Positions 16,982 to 25,645 of a DNA stretch of 47,157 bases are shown here, piece by piece. This stretch comes from Alphaproteobacteria bacterium (lineage in GTDB: Bacteria; Pseudomonadota; Alphaproteobacteria; Caulobacterales; Caulobacteraceae). The first letter of the stretch is position 1, and every line of letters begins with the position of its first letter. A model generated the notes under the pieces. The model did no database searches. It saw nothing but the letters and a program-made list of their open reading frames with translations, and was not told the DNA's origin. The stretch lies in the NCBI GenBank assembly GCA_018826515.1, contig JAHKAM010000023.1, positions 1 to 47,157 of the forward strand. Direction: 5' to 3'. The translations under genes and the position numbers were made by a program.

Positions 16982-18048
16982 CAATTCGGATCCTCAGGGG
17001 AAAGGCTTTCCATCCTCGCCAAGGCATTTACAGCCGCGGGCGAGAAACGGAACCTGGTTGGGCGTCGCGAAGCCGCTCGGTTGTAGAGGCGGAAGAAGTC
17101 AATGGGTCGGTTGGCCACGGCGGCCAAGGCCGGCCGGCCAAACTCCTCCTCGATGACCGCCGCCAAATAATAACCGTTCTCGTGTCCCCCCAGCGGCATC
17201 TGTTCGCCGATCACCTGGGCCGCAGCCGCATAGTCGGGTGAAGAGACGTCGAGCGCCGCCAAGGCCCCGTCGATCACTGCCAGCCGAGCGGGCGTGCTTG
17301 TCTGTAGATCGCGAAACTGGCGGGCAGTTTCGCTCATGGCCGGTTCTCGAACGTCGAAGCCCGGCTCAAAGAACTGCTGCTTGTCGATGCGCGATGCTAT
17401 CCCCTCCCACGTCATCTTGCGCAAGGTCTCGACCACATCGTCCGCTTCTGGCGCAGTCGAAGGGGGGGTCGTTCGCATCAGATAGCTGTGGTGCAATTCA
17501 TGACCCAGCAATCGCTCTGAGGCTTCATCGGATCGTTCCATGAACGACAGAAGATCGGTCGCCACGGACTCTCCACCGAAGCCATTGTCCTCGAACAGGA
17601 TGATATAGACAGGCGGAGCGGCGCAGCCCGTCGCCGCCGAGGGCAGATAGTCGCGTGCGTAGTCCAAGCCTCGCTGAACCGCTGTCTGGAGGCGAGGATC
17701 AGACGCCATGATGCTCAGTTCCCGACGGCGCTCACGTACGCGATCGAGATGCGAACAGGTGCGCCGGGTTCTCGGATTCGTTACCTCCGCCAGTTCGCGC
17801 ATCCGGGCTTCGGCGTCGGGTTGAAACACGATCCTCATACAGCGCTGAACCACGCCTCGGCGCTGGCCCGAGCGTTCGATCTGGGCGTATCCGGGGTGGG
17901 CGAACATCACGTCCCAGTCCGTCGAGGCGGGAACGAAGCCGGCCTGAATTCGGTCAGCCATATTCCAGAACAGGCCCAAGCCGCTTGTGTCCGCCGCAGG
18001 CTGGGCCGCAAGGATCGAAAACGCGCTTAGGATGCCGACCATCGTCAT
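16981..18048 (-). CDS. HELHH zinc-peptidase-like protein (DUF5700-like)
   Basis: 355 aa. After a short hydrophobic start (MTMVGILSAFSILAA, possible signal peptide), the protein is mostly helical and carries a zinc-peptidase HExxH motif, His183-Glu184-Leu-His186-His187, in RLLGHELHHSYL. A later glutamate-rich segment (AAVIEEEFGR) could give a third ligand. It resembles the DUF5700 group of putative zinc-dependent peptidases, from memory only. The start overlaps the stop of the aspartic-protease-like gene (TAATG), so they are coupled. Its own stop overlaps a possible third gene. Confidence 0.65.
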   Translation of the reverse strand: MTMVGILSAFSILAAQPAADTSGLGLFWNMADRIQAGFVPASTDWDVMFAHPGYAQIERSGQRRGVVQRCMRIVFQPDAEARMRELAEVTNPRTRRTCSHLDRVRERRRELSIMASDPRLQTAVQRGLDYARDYLPSAATGCAAPPVYIILFEDNGFGGESVATDLLSFMERSDEASERLLGHELHHSYLMRTTPPSTAPEADDVVETLRKMTWEGIASRIDKQQFFEPGFDVREPAMSETARQFRDLQTSTPARLAVIDGALAALDVSSPDYAAAAQVIGEQMPLGGHENGYYLAAVIEEEFGRPALAAVANRPIDFFRLYNRAASRRPTRFRFSPAAVNALARMESLSPEDPN

Positions 18049-19187
18049 TAGCGTGCCCTGAAGGTCATCGTCGAAAAATCGAGAACGACCGTTTCGCAGG
18101 CCCGAATGAGATCCATTCCGGCACGCCCCTGGGCGCCGGCGTCCTCATCGCCTACGGCGACCGTCTGCATTGAGCAGACGGCGTCCGCCACGCCCACATC
18201 AAGCCGCGCCAAGTCTGCGACCTGCCGGTCTTCCGCGCCGGAAACGCCCGCGAAGCGGACTGTACGCTGGCTCAACGACGCGCGTTCGGTCGGCGACAAA
18301 AGCTCGAAGGCCGCCCTGCCGAGCGATGTGCGATTGGCCCCGGTATCGAGGTGGACACGAAGGTCGCCCCCGGCCAGTCGAAGTCCAATCGCGAAACCGG
18401 AGATGTTCCAGGTGATCGGCCTTCCTGCCCCCACGTCCACAGGCGAACCTCCACGCAGCCGTGCACCGTGATCGACGAACGCCAGCGTACCGAACGGATA
18501 GAGCGCCGGCATCCCGAGAATCGGCGGAAGAGGCTGCCCCTCGATGGTCAGGTTCTCATCAGGAAGGACCAGTACGGGCACGTTCCTGATCTCGGCCCCA
18601 CCGATATGCATGGAGTCGATCACGCCAAGAGCGCCGACAGCGACGCCGGCGGTCGAGCCCGAAACCCCGACGTCGCCTTCAATCATGCGGACCCCGAACC
18701 GGCCCGCGTCACTCGCCCGCAGCACCGAAACCTCTGCTCCGGTATCGACGCCCCAGCCGGCACTGGTTGCCCCCGTCCTGACCGTGACCTCCCCGATCCC
18801 CGCCCAGCCGTAGCTCAGCGGCTCATCAAACCCGCCGGTCACCTGAAGCGGCGGGACCGAGGCGAGCGAACGCCAGAACAGAATCGATTGCGTCAGCCCC
18901 CGGGTGGTCCTGTCGCCCAGCAACTCAGCCTTGGCTGCACAGGCCTCCGCTGCCGATGCATAGCGGCCGGCGCGGCTCTCCCCGTCGCACAGCTCTCCAA
19001 GCACAGCGGCGCGAAGCTCACCGGGAGCGGGGTTCGCGGCGAGCCAGTCCTTCAGGACCTCTGTTTGACCAGGCGGCAGCGATGCCGCGCGCTCCAGGAT
19101 ATCCACGGATGAAGGCGGGGTCTGTGCATGGGCGCAGGCGCCGACAAGGAGCAGGTGGCAGCCAGCCAGCAGGGGCGCGATTCTCAT
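18048..19187 (-). CDS. Exported double-site retropepsin-like aspartic protease
   Basis: 379 aa from the ATG at 19187 with GAGG 5 bases upstream. The N-terminus MRIAPLLAGCHLLLVGAC suggests a lipoprotein or signal-peptide protein. Residues about 25-115 are helical. Then two copies of a retropepsin-like fold follow: the first active site is GVDTGAEVSVL (Asp148), with a flap-like GVSGSTAGVAVG and ILGMPALY; the second is LDTGANRTSLG (Asp281), with RAGMDLI. Two DTGA sites in one chain could form a complete intramolecular active site, as in pepsins. It is coupled to the HELHH peptidase gene. Confidence 0.75.
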   Translation of the reverse strand: MRIAPLLAGCHLLLVGACAHAQTPPSSVDILERAASLPPGQTEVLKDWLAANPAPGELRAAVLGELCDGESRAGRYASAAEACAAKAELLGDRTTRGLTQSILFWRSLASVPPLQVTGGFDEPLSYGWAGIGEVTVRTGATSAGWGVDTGAEVSVLRASDAGRFGVRMIEGDVGVSGSTAGVAVGALGVIDSMHIGGAEIRNVPVLVLPDENLTIEGQPLPPILGMPALYPFGTLAFVDHGARLRGGSPVDVGAGRPITWNISGFAIGLRLAGGDLRVHLDTGANRTSLGRAAFELLSPTERASLSQRTVRFAGVSGAEDRQVADLARLDVGVADAVCSMQTVAVGDEDAGAQGRAGMDLIRACETVVLDFSTMTFRAR

Positions 19188-19372
19188 CCAAGCCTCAACA
19201 GTTCTTGTCCGGGCTCCAGTCGGAACACGGTCGTCACCCAAGGACGCCCAGAATAGCGAATGCCTCTGCGGCGACTGTGCTGAAAGTGCGAATTTCGAGT
19301 TGCGCCGGTCGCGAGTCCGAATGCCGGTTGCGCACAACTCGCCCGCCAGAGCGGGCATCGATCACACAGGCG

Positions 19373-20293
19373 TCACGGACGCGAGGTCGCGTTCCTGCCT
19401 TTACGCGCGAACCTCGACGGCGCGACGCCATGAAAGGTGCGAAAGGCGCGCGCAAAGGCGCTGAAGTTATTGTACCCGACCGCAAGCGCGACTTCAGTGA
19501 CGTGGGCAGATCGGCCTTCAAGCAGCACCGCGGCCTGTTCCAGGCGCCGCTGACGAAGCACTTGGTAGGGTGTTTGACCAAAGCACTGCTTGAACGACCG
19601 CAGGAAGTGCGTGCGTGAGAGCCCGGCCGCCCTGGCGATATCCGTCAGGTCGATGTCGGCCTCGAAGGCCGCGTCGATATATGCGCGCCCGATCAGGCAA
19701 CGGCGATGCAGTTCACCACGCGTGGAGGGACGCATGGCGTCGACACGTTCACTGGCGCGCCAGCCTGGTCGATCGTTAGCGATCAGCGCGGACAGCAGAC
19801 GGACGGCGAACTCATTCCTCGCCAGTGTCGGCGCGCCGCGAAGGGTCGGAATTTCATCCATCAACAGGCGCAACCCTGAATCAGCGCGACGCTTCACCGC
19901 CGGAAATTCCGGGGGCGTTGCTTCGGCGTTCGGATCATCGACCAGCGCGGCATCGGCCAGCTGACCGCGCGCGACGTCCAGAACGTCCCGGCGCGAAAAA
20001 AACACGCACATGGTCTCCACGGGCGCGACAGACTCAATGAGACTCTCATACGGCTGGGCTTCGTTGATCACCAGGAAGTCACCGGGACAGACCGCCTCAT
20101 GGAAACCGTGGACGTTGTAGCGTTCGCTTCCGCTGCGGACGAGCTTCAGGGAAAGCGGGGCGACGTGTCTGGCATAGGCGGCGCTCAGCGCGCGATCATG
20201 CACGACAAGGGTCTCAGCGTCCCACAGGTAGCCCCTGAGAACCTCGGCATTCGTGGGATCGGGCAGCTTCTTGAACAGCATGCCTCCATTCAT
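19373..20293 (-). CDS. AraC-family transcription regulator
   Basis: 306 aa from the ATG at 20293; a TTG five codons upstream is an alternative. The N-terminal cupin-like sensing half includes LVRSGSERYNVHGFHEAVCPGDFLVIN. The C-terminal 100 residues hold two helix-turn-helix motifs: DLTDIARAAGLSRTHFLRSF, and VTEVALAVGYNNFSAFARAF before RTFHGVAPSRFARKG. This N-terminal type resembles the AraC_binding_2 proteins. It lies upstream of the protease pair, with both on the minus strand, and is divergent from the M10 protease. Either could be its target. Confidence 0.9.
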   Translation of the reverse strand: MNGGMLFKKLPDPTNAEVLRGYLWDAETLVVHDRALSAAYARHVAPLSLKLVRSGSERYNVHGFHEAVCPGDFLVINEAQPYESLIESVAPVETMCVFFSRRDVLDVARGQLADAALVDDPNAEATPPEFPAVKRRADSGLRLLMDEIPTLRGAPTLARNEFAVRLLSALIANDRPGWRASERVDAMRPSTRGELHRRCLIGRAYIDAAFEADIDLTDIARAAGLSRTHFLRSFKQCFGQTPYQVLRQRRLEQAAVLLEGRSAHVTEVALAVGYNNFSAFARAFRTFHGVAPSRFARKGRNATSRP

Positions 20294-21018
20294 GGCATGC
20301 TCGGGCAAGAAGCCGCCACTAGCGTCGGTCCGCCAAAGCGAGGCCCGTACCCCGGAGCCTCGGCGACCTTGATCAGGGCCGGCGATCCGCGGACGAGGAA
20401 CGAGCTCCGCTCGAGGTCCGCACCAACAGCTATGAACTGGCTCTCCCGATGCTGGCGGAGTGACGCTTGTTACGTCGTTCGCCGCTGCGGCAAGGTCGGA
20501 CTGCTTCTCCGTTTTTCCTGAGTAAGCAATTGGCCTTCTCGAGTATCCGTGATGTTGGCTGCTCTAGGTGTCGCGGCGATGAAGGCGAACGCGCGGCCGC
20601 GGACTGGAGCGGCCTGATCGCCTTTGACGGGCGAACGGTTCGCGCGACGGAACAGACGCGCTTCTATCCTACGCCGTTGGATGTGGAGACCGGCGAAGAG
20701 TTGGATCAGCAGGCCTACGACGTCGAAGTTGCCTGTCGCGGGATCTACTGGAACGGGTCCGCGCCTGCGCAAGGTCCTTTGGGGGCGTCGGTTCCGTCAG
20801 TAACCCAGTCGTCGCTCTAAGCCATAGACCCCCGCATCGGATCTATTACATAACCTATCTGAACGGCAATGTTTCAGTTAAATCTTCGATACTATTTACT
20901 ACTTTCTGTCTGAAAGCCGCTACAACATGCATTCGTCGCAGAAATGCAATTGCAATTACTTGCGGTATCGCATTCCAATAGGGAGATTTCGTCGGCGGCA
21001 TTTTTTTAGAGCCCTTGA
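20294..21018. other. Intergenic region with a possible gene remnant
   Basis: About 725 bp between the divergent AraC and M10 protease genes. A plus-strand piece around 20551-20820 reads MLAALGVAAMKANARP in one frame and then, after a shift, DWSGLIAFDGRTVRATEQTR and onward to a stop at 20820. It may be a broken small exported protein. The stretch 20830-21010 is markedly AT-rich and probably holds the promoter of the M10 gene. No family match is offered. Confidence 0.35.
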
Positions 21019-22584
21019 ATGCCTGGGGCGAGAATTCTTTTTAGCGGGTTTGGTGGTGTTCTCGCGCGACCCTACGTCAACGTTCGAGAATCGCCGCTGA
21101 CGGGCGGCGGTATCGATCAGCTCAATCAAGGCACGTTCTTCAACAGCGCCATTATCTATTTTCAGTTCCCCGATCTCGTCGAAGCTATTCCCGGCACCAA
21201 TGTGGGCGCTCGCGCCCTGTTCGCCCCTTTGAGCGAAGCTCAGCGGGCAGCCGCACGGGAGGTGTTTGCGGAACTAAATCATCTGTTGGGGGTCCGGTTC
21301 GTCGAATGGTCGTCGACGGCCGTTACGCCTCCGCTGGACGGCAACATCATCCGCATCGCCAACACCAGTTTCGGATCAGGTGGAGACGGGGCCCAATCCT
21401 TCTCGCCCGGTAATATGGACGGCACGATATGGATGAACGGCGGCGGCATCCCCTCCATGCTGGAGACGCCGGTAGCCGGCGAGTGGCTGGACATGGTGAT
21501 GCGGCACGAAATCGGCCACAGCCTCGGGCTGAGCCACCCTCACGACCTCTATTTCGGGGGGACCCGCTACGACTGGGGGAATGCGTGGACGATCATGTCG
21601 TATTCCGGCTACGGCACCCTTCTGTCCGAGCCCTCCGGCGTTAGCGCAGGCTCGTTCCCGCAGACATTCATGCCGCTGGACATCCAGATGTTGCAGCATG
21701 TTTATGGACGCAACACGGTCAGTGACGGAAACGATGTCTATCGCGTCTTCACGGAAGGCGCCTTCGCAGACAGGTTCGGGCGTCCGCCACAGGTCAGGAT
21801 CATCTCGGAAGACGGCGATCCGCAGCTTTATGGCGTCAATGAGGGCGGCGAGCACTGGCTGAACTTTGCGGCATGGGACAGCGGCGGCTCGGACAGCCTG
21901 GATTTTTCAGGGGTGCTGCGTTCCGCCGGCGAGACTGGCGTGTCGGTGCGCATCGACGCCGATCATTTGCGGGCCTGGCTGGGACCGCAGGATCCGATAT
22001 TCGTCGCCTCGGGCGATCCCCTGGCGCTGAGACCGCCGGCGATCCAGTTCGTTCTGGACGACCTGTCGTGGATCGAGACTCTCGTAGGGACGGCGTCTGA
22101 CGATCACCTCGACGCTTGGGGAGCCGATCGAAGCGTTAGCCTGAACGGAGGCGGCGGCGACACCCTGATCGGGGGTCGAGCGGCCGATCGTCTTACGGGA
22201 GATGAGGGCGGCGACCTGTTTCGTGCGGGCCTCGGAGGCGGGCATGACATCATCACCGACTACAGCCCTGCCATCGATCGCCTTGAGATCTGGGGATTTC
22301 GGGAGGCGGCGCGGGTTTATCAGGATGGCGGCGACGTTGTTCTGGCCCTCTCCGATCAGGATTCCGTGCGGTTCACGGGCCTGCAACTGGCCCACCTTGA
22401 CCTCTCCAGGGTGTTGCCTCGCTTCGCGATGTCGATGGAAACACGCTTGAACTGGTGCAGGCGAGCTCACAGCCAAGTCTTGCGGACTTCCGCGTTCTGT
22501 TCGGAGAGGCGGCCTGGCTCGTTTCGGAGGCCCAGCGCCGCATACCGCACGATGGCGAGCGTAGGTCAATCTGAGGGTCGGTAG
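21019..22584 (+). CDS. M10-type (serralysin-like) metalloprotease, 3' end probably frameshifted
   Basis: 521 aa as read. The zinc site HEIGHSLGLSHPH (first His163) and the Met-turn IMSYSGYG (about residue 193) define an M10/metzincin catalytic domain. Downstream are one or two glycine-rich RTX-type turns (GGGGDTLIGG, ADRLTGDEGGDLF) and FRAGLGGGHDIITDYSPAID, as in serralysins secreted by type I systems. After about residue 470 the frame becomes Arg/Ser-rich, while the frame shifted by one reads RDVDGNTLELVQASSQPS up to a TGA at 22572-22574. A frameshift near 22,430 is likely. No type I secretion genes are in the window. Confidence 0.85.
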   Translation: MPGARILFSGFGGVLARPYVNVRESPLTGGGIDQLNQGTFFNSAIIYFQFPDLVEAIPGTNVGARALFAPLSEAQRAAAREVFAELNHLLGVRFVEWSSTAVTPPLDGNIIRIANTSFGSGGDGAQSFSPGNMDGTIWMNGGGIPSMLETPVAGEWLDMVMRHEIGHSLGLSHPHDLYFGGTRYDWGNAWTIMSYSGYGTLLSEPSGVSAGSFPQTFMPLDIQMLQHVYGRNTVSDGNDVYRVFTEGAFADRFGRPPQVRIISEDGDPQLYGVNEGGEHWLNFAAWDSGGSDSLDFSGVLRSAGETGVSVRIDADHLRAWLGPQDPIFVASGDPLALRPPAIQFVLDDLSWIETLVGTASDDHLDAWGADRSVSLNGGGGDTLIGGRAADRLTGDEGGDLFRAGLGGGHDIITDYSPAIDRLEIWGFREAARVYQDGGDVVLALSDQDSVRFTGLQLAHLDLSRVLPRFAMSMETRLNWCRRAHSQVLRTSAFCSERRPGSFRRPSAAYRTMASVGQSEGR

Positions 22585-22727
22585 TCACCGGCGCGCGACG
22601 ATGGCGAGCGGGGACAAGTCATCCCGTCAGGAAAGGTGTCGTCCAATGAGTTGAGAGGTGTGTGCCATCGACCCTCAGGTGCGGCAGATCTCGGCCCCTC
22701 CCCGGCTCGGCAGCGAGCCTATCGACA

Positions 22728-23459
22728 TCAAGCCGGCGAGCCGCCCCCCCACCCGAACTCAAGGAGCGGCCTCGCGTCAGACACGAAATCGGCGATGAGG
22801 TCGGGAAGCTCTGGCGCCTGGACTTCAACCGCCGAAATAGGTCGGCTCAGGACCCAACGCGTCCGTTTCAACGCCGGTTCGATGTGCGAGCCCGCGTGAT
22901 CCTCAAATCCCTTCGGTATCCGCTTGACCGGAGCCCCGGGATCCAGCGCCAGTCGGCGCGCCGCGAGTTCCGCCTCGACCGCGAGCCAAGCGTGCGGGTC
23001 CACTGCGATGCCGCGGCGGAATTCATCGATCTGCTCGCGCTCAGAAAAATAGAAGCCCGTAGCGACGAAGGCGCCATGACCGGTGGGTTCGTCCGGGCGC
23101 TCCAGCGGCTCGACACCACCATCCGGAGGGGGCGGCTCGACATGGAGATAAACCATCGCGCGAAGGCGATGAGGACTGGCATCCATAAGCGTCGCCGAGA
23201 CGTGGGTCTTGTAGGGCCGTTTGTCAGCCGAGAACCGGGTGTCCCTGTGGATGCGAAACGCGCTGTTACCCTTCTCGGAGACGAAGGCGAGGCCTCGCTG
23301 CCTGCAGGCGGCACTGGTGGCGTCGATCAACGCCGCCAGCGCAGGCTTGACGCCACTGTCATAGGCGGCGCGGTTTCCGGCGAACCAGTCGCGATCGTTG
23401 TTCGTGGCGAGCGCGGACAAAAAGCCTATGTCCGCCACAGTAAAGCCCGAGAAAGTCAA
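22728..23459 (-). CDS. DUF2461 family protein
   Basis: 243 aa from the TTG at 23459, supported by GGGAG six bases upstream. It shows the family pattern: FSGFTVADIGFLSALATNND, DWFAGNRAAYD, FRIHRDTRFSADKRPYKTHV, GFYFSEREQIDEFRRGI, and PKGFEDH. It is of usual length for the family. The molecular role of DUF2461 (TIGR02453) proteins is not established. The gene is alone on the minus strand in the island. Confidence 0.88.
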   Translation of the reverse strand: MTFSGFTVADIGFLSALATNNDRDWFAGNRAAYDSGVKPALAALIDATSAACRQRGLAFVSEKGNSAFRIHRDTRFSADKRPYKTHVSATLMDASPHRLRAMVYLHVEPPPPDGGVEPLERPDEPTGHGAFVATGFYFSEREQIDEFRRGIAVDPHAWLAVEAELAARRLALDPGAPVKRIPKGFEDHAGSHIEPALKRTRWVLSRPISAVEVQAPELPDLIADFVSDARPLLEFGWGGGSPA

Positions 23460-23506
23460 GTCATACTCCCTTGGCGAAATGGATGATCATGGTTGGTCGC
23501 CCTGGA

Positions 23507-24037
23507 TCAGGGACAGTTCGCCAAGGCTTCCGCCAGCGGCTGTCCGCGCGCGGCCAGAGCATAGAGGGGCTTGGGCGGAAAACTTTCCTCAAGGCGACGA
23601 TCGATCAAACCCAGGCCGATTGCGGACTTGAGCGTCAACGACAACGCACGCGGACTGACCGGCTCCAGCGCCGCCTTGAGGCCGGAGAAACGGGCTTCGC
23701 CCGGCGTCAGTTCCGAAATCAGCGGAAGGGTCCACCGGGTGAGTGTCTCGGGCGCCAACCCGACTTGATCGCGGACAAGCATCACCCGCGCGCACCACCT
23801 GGACCGCTCGAGGCCTCGCCCCGTCAGCAGATACTCGGGACGAAGGGGGTGTCCGTGACCGGGGTTGCGAACGAGCCAGCCGCCTTCAACCAAGGCGTCG
23901 AGAGAGGAACGCGCAATCCCACGGCTGAGGCCAAGACGTCTCACTGCTTCGGCGAACCGCAGCCCGCCGCGCTCGCCGGCCAACGCCAGCAGCGGCATCA
24001 GCCAACGAGCCGCGCTCAGCCGCACCAAGTCTTCCAT
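23507..24037 (-). CDS. Double winged-helix regulator (HxlR/MarR-like)
   Basis: 176 aa made of two winged-helix-like halves. The first spans residues about 5-80 (LSAARWLMPLLALAGERGGLRF, LGLSRGIARSSLDAL). The second spans about 95-170 (TRWTLPLISELTPGEARFSG, LEPVSPRALSLTLKSAIGLG). The second half resembles HxlR proteins (RW.LPLI...RFSGLK..L..VS...L...L). It is divergent from the VOC gene with about 70 bp of AT-rich DNA between them, so it probably controls that gene and itself. Confidence 0.75.
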   Translation of the reverse strand: MEDLVRLSAARWLMPLLALAGERGGLRFAEAVRRLGLSRGIARSSLDALVEGGWLVRNPGHGHPLRPEYLLTGRGLERSRWCARVMLVRDQVGLAPETLTRWTLPLISELTPGEARFSGLKAALEPVSPRALSLTLKSAIGLGLIDRRLEESFPPKPLYALAARGQPLAEALANCP

Positions 24038-24110
24038 ACATGCCCTCTAGCGGACAGAAATATATTCGCTATACAAATAGTACACCCATGGTTCGCGGAA
24101 GGGCAACACG
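24038..24110. promoter_or_regulatory. Divergent promoter region
   Basis: 73 bp between the double winged-helix regulator and the VOC gene. The centre (24058-24088, with atatattcgctatacaaat) is strongly AT-rich compared with both genes and would hold overlapping promoters and the regulator site. No exact palindrome was fixed. Confidence 0.4.
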
Positions 24111-24491
24111 GTGGAAATGAAATACGATGGCGGACTGACCTGCTCGATCGGCGTGACCAGCCTCGACCGGTCCATCCCGTGGTACTGTGACGTGCTCGGC
24201 TTCACCCTCCTCTATCGACGCGACGACATAGGCTGGTGCGAACTGAAAACCGGCGTTGACAAGGTCAATGTGGGTTTGTCCGAGGTTGAGCAGGCTCGCG
24301 CCCCCGGTGGCGCCACCCTGACTTTTGGCGTGACCGATATCGAGCTTGCGAAGGCGTCGCTGGACGTCGCACAGGTTCGCCAGGATGGCCCGATTTTCGA
24401 TATTCCCGGCCTGGTTCGGCTACTGACCTTCTACGATCCCGACGGCAACGCGTTGATGTTTTACCAGGATATGGTGGGCGCTCATGGTTAG
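24111..24491 (+). CDS. VOC/glyoxalase-fold protein
   Basis: 126 aa from the GTG at 24111; the ATG two codons later (24117) is equally possible. Vicinal-oxygen-chelate fold: CSIGVTSLDRSIPWYCDVLG at the start, LTFGVTDIELAKASL in the middle, and LLTFYDPDGNALMFYQD at the end, with the glutamate of the usual 'DPDGN.LE' replaced by Met. It may be a small lyase or dioxygenase or a binding protein; no substrate is indicated. The stop overlaps the start of the next gene by 8 bp, so the two are coupled. Confidence 0.8.
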   Translation: MEMKYDGGLTCSIGVTSLDRSIPWYCDVLGFTLLYRRDDIGWCELKTGVDKVNVGLSEVEQARAPGGATLTFGVTDIELAKASLDVAQVRQDGPIFDIPGLVRLLTFYDPDGNALMFYQDMVGAHG

Positions 24492-24996
24492 ATTCTTGGC
24501 GACCTCGCTTCTGATCATGGCCGGTAGTGCGGCCGCGCAGAGCGTTCCGGCGGCCGCGCCGGCCAGTGATCTTTCCTGGCTGCATGGCGATTGGAACGGC
24601 ACGGGCGCTGTTTTCGGCGCGCCCAGCCAGGCCACTCTGAACGCGGGACCGGCGCTGGAGGGTAAGTTTGTCGAGCTCAGCTACCGATTCACGACAAGCG
24701 GTCAGCGGGCCTTTGCCTTTGAGGGGCGCGGCTTCTACAGCGTGGCCGACTGGCGTGGTCAGTGGTTCGACAGCACCGGCGCGAGACGCACTCTGACCGG
24801 CGCCGTCGCCGACGGCGAACTTTCCGGCGAATGGGGTGACACGGCCACTGAGCGCGGGCGTAGCCAATATCGGCGCGGCGCCGACGGCACGTTGGAGGTC
24901 ATCGATCAGGTGCTGCGTGCCGACGGCCAGTGGCATGTATTCGCGACCCATCGATTTGTGCGCGCTGAAGAACAGGTTTCTTCCGGGACTCGCTAA
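24484..24996 (+). CDS. Exported protein of unknown function (DUF6265-like)
   Basis: 170 aa. The signal peptide is MVRFLATSLLIMAGSAAAQ. The mature part is a lipocalin-like beta protein: DLSWLHGDWNGTGAVFG, ALEGKFVELSYRF, FEGRGFYSV and GQWFDSTGARRTL. The LSWLxGxW opening is common in small exported proteins that estimate substrate or lipid binding folds; no function is known. It is translated from an ATG inside the end of the VOC gene. This is the last convincing gene before the right end of the island. Confidence 0.75.
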   Translation: MVRFLATSLLIMAGSAAAQSVPAAAPASDLSWLHGDWNGTGAVFGAPSQATLNAGPALEGKFVELSYRFTTSGQRAFAFEGRGFYSVADWRGQWFDSTGARRTLTGAVADGELSGEWGDTATERGRSQYRRGADGTLEVIDQVLRADGQWHVFATHRFVRAEEQVSSGTR

Positions 24997-25645
24997 CGGC
25001 CCTATGGGTTCGCTTCGACAGACCTGTCCCGGGTCACTGACGTCGACGGCTTGATCTTGACAGCGCCGGCTCCACGGCGGGTCGATGCGAGAGCGGCTCT
25101 GGCCAGTGCATGCCGTTCAGATGGATCCGCTGCACCTGGTTTCGAGTGTGCACGTTCAGGCTCTGGCCGCCTGCCTTTCGATGTCCATCGGGCGGATATT
25201 GCCGAGGGTGGCGAGGGTCGGGCCAGAATAAAGACGCCTTCGGTGCAATCAAACGCCACGGGCTTGGGATGGTCGCGCCTGCGGTAGGCAGTGGCTGTCT
25301 TGGTCAGAGCGATGCAGCAGGGCATCGGGCTTTCCACGCCGCTGGATCACCACGGCCTGCACGTCGGGGACAGGTTGGCCGTCACGGTGTTGTACACTGA
25401 CCAACCGACGACGCGCCGCGAGAACAAGGATCACAGGTCCGCTTCGTGGTTGCGCCCCTCATGCCCCGAACGTTCTCGTAAACGTGACTACGACGCCACC
25501 TGCGGCCAGTGGAGACAAGTTGCGTTGGGTTACCTCACCCGCAGATCGGTCCTCGAGCCACGACCCGGCGTCGAATCCTCGAATTAGTCGATTCGAGCTC
25601 TTCTCTGAAGGCCAAAACACTCGACATTCGGGCCGCAAAATCCGT
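24997..25645. other. Right end of the island, no convincing gene
   Basis: About 650 bp with open frames on both strands but no family match, ribosome site or consistent codon pattern. A 7-bp stem (CTCGAAT at 25578-25584, ATTCGAG at 25591-25597) lies 50 bp inside the right repeat. An integrase gene would be expected around here. Only scraps too short to identify were seen. Confidence 0.5.

Noticed and set aside
20470..20772. 100-codon minus-strand frame upstream of the AraC gene
   Set aside because: Arg-rich, no ribosome site, and overlaps a more plausible (though broken) plus-strand remnant.
25002..25434. Possible decayed integrase at the right end of the island
   Set aside because: A minus-strand scrap reading like LGNIRPMDIERQAARA slightly resembles the arm-binding part of tyrosine integrases, but it is under 20 residues, broken by stops, and has no catalytic Arg/His/Tyr segments. 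Too weak to call.
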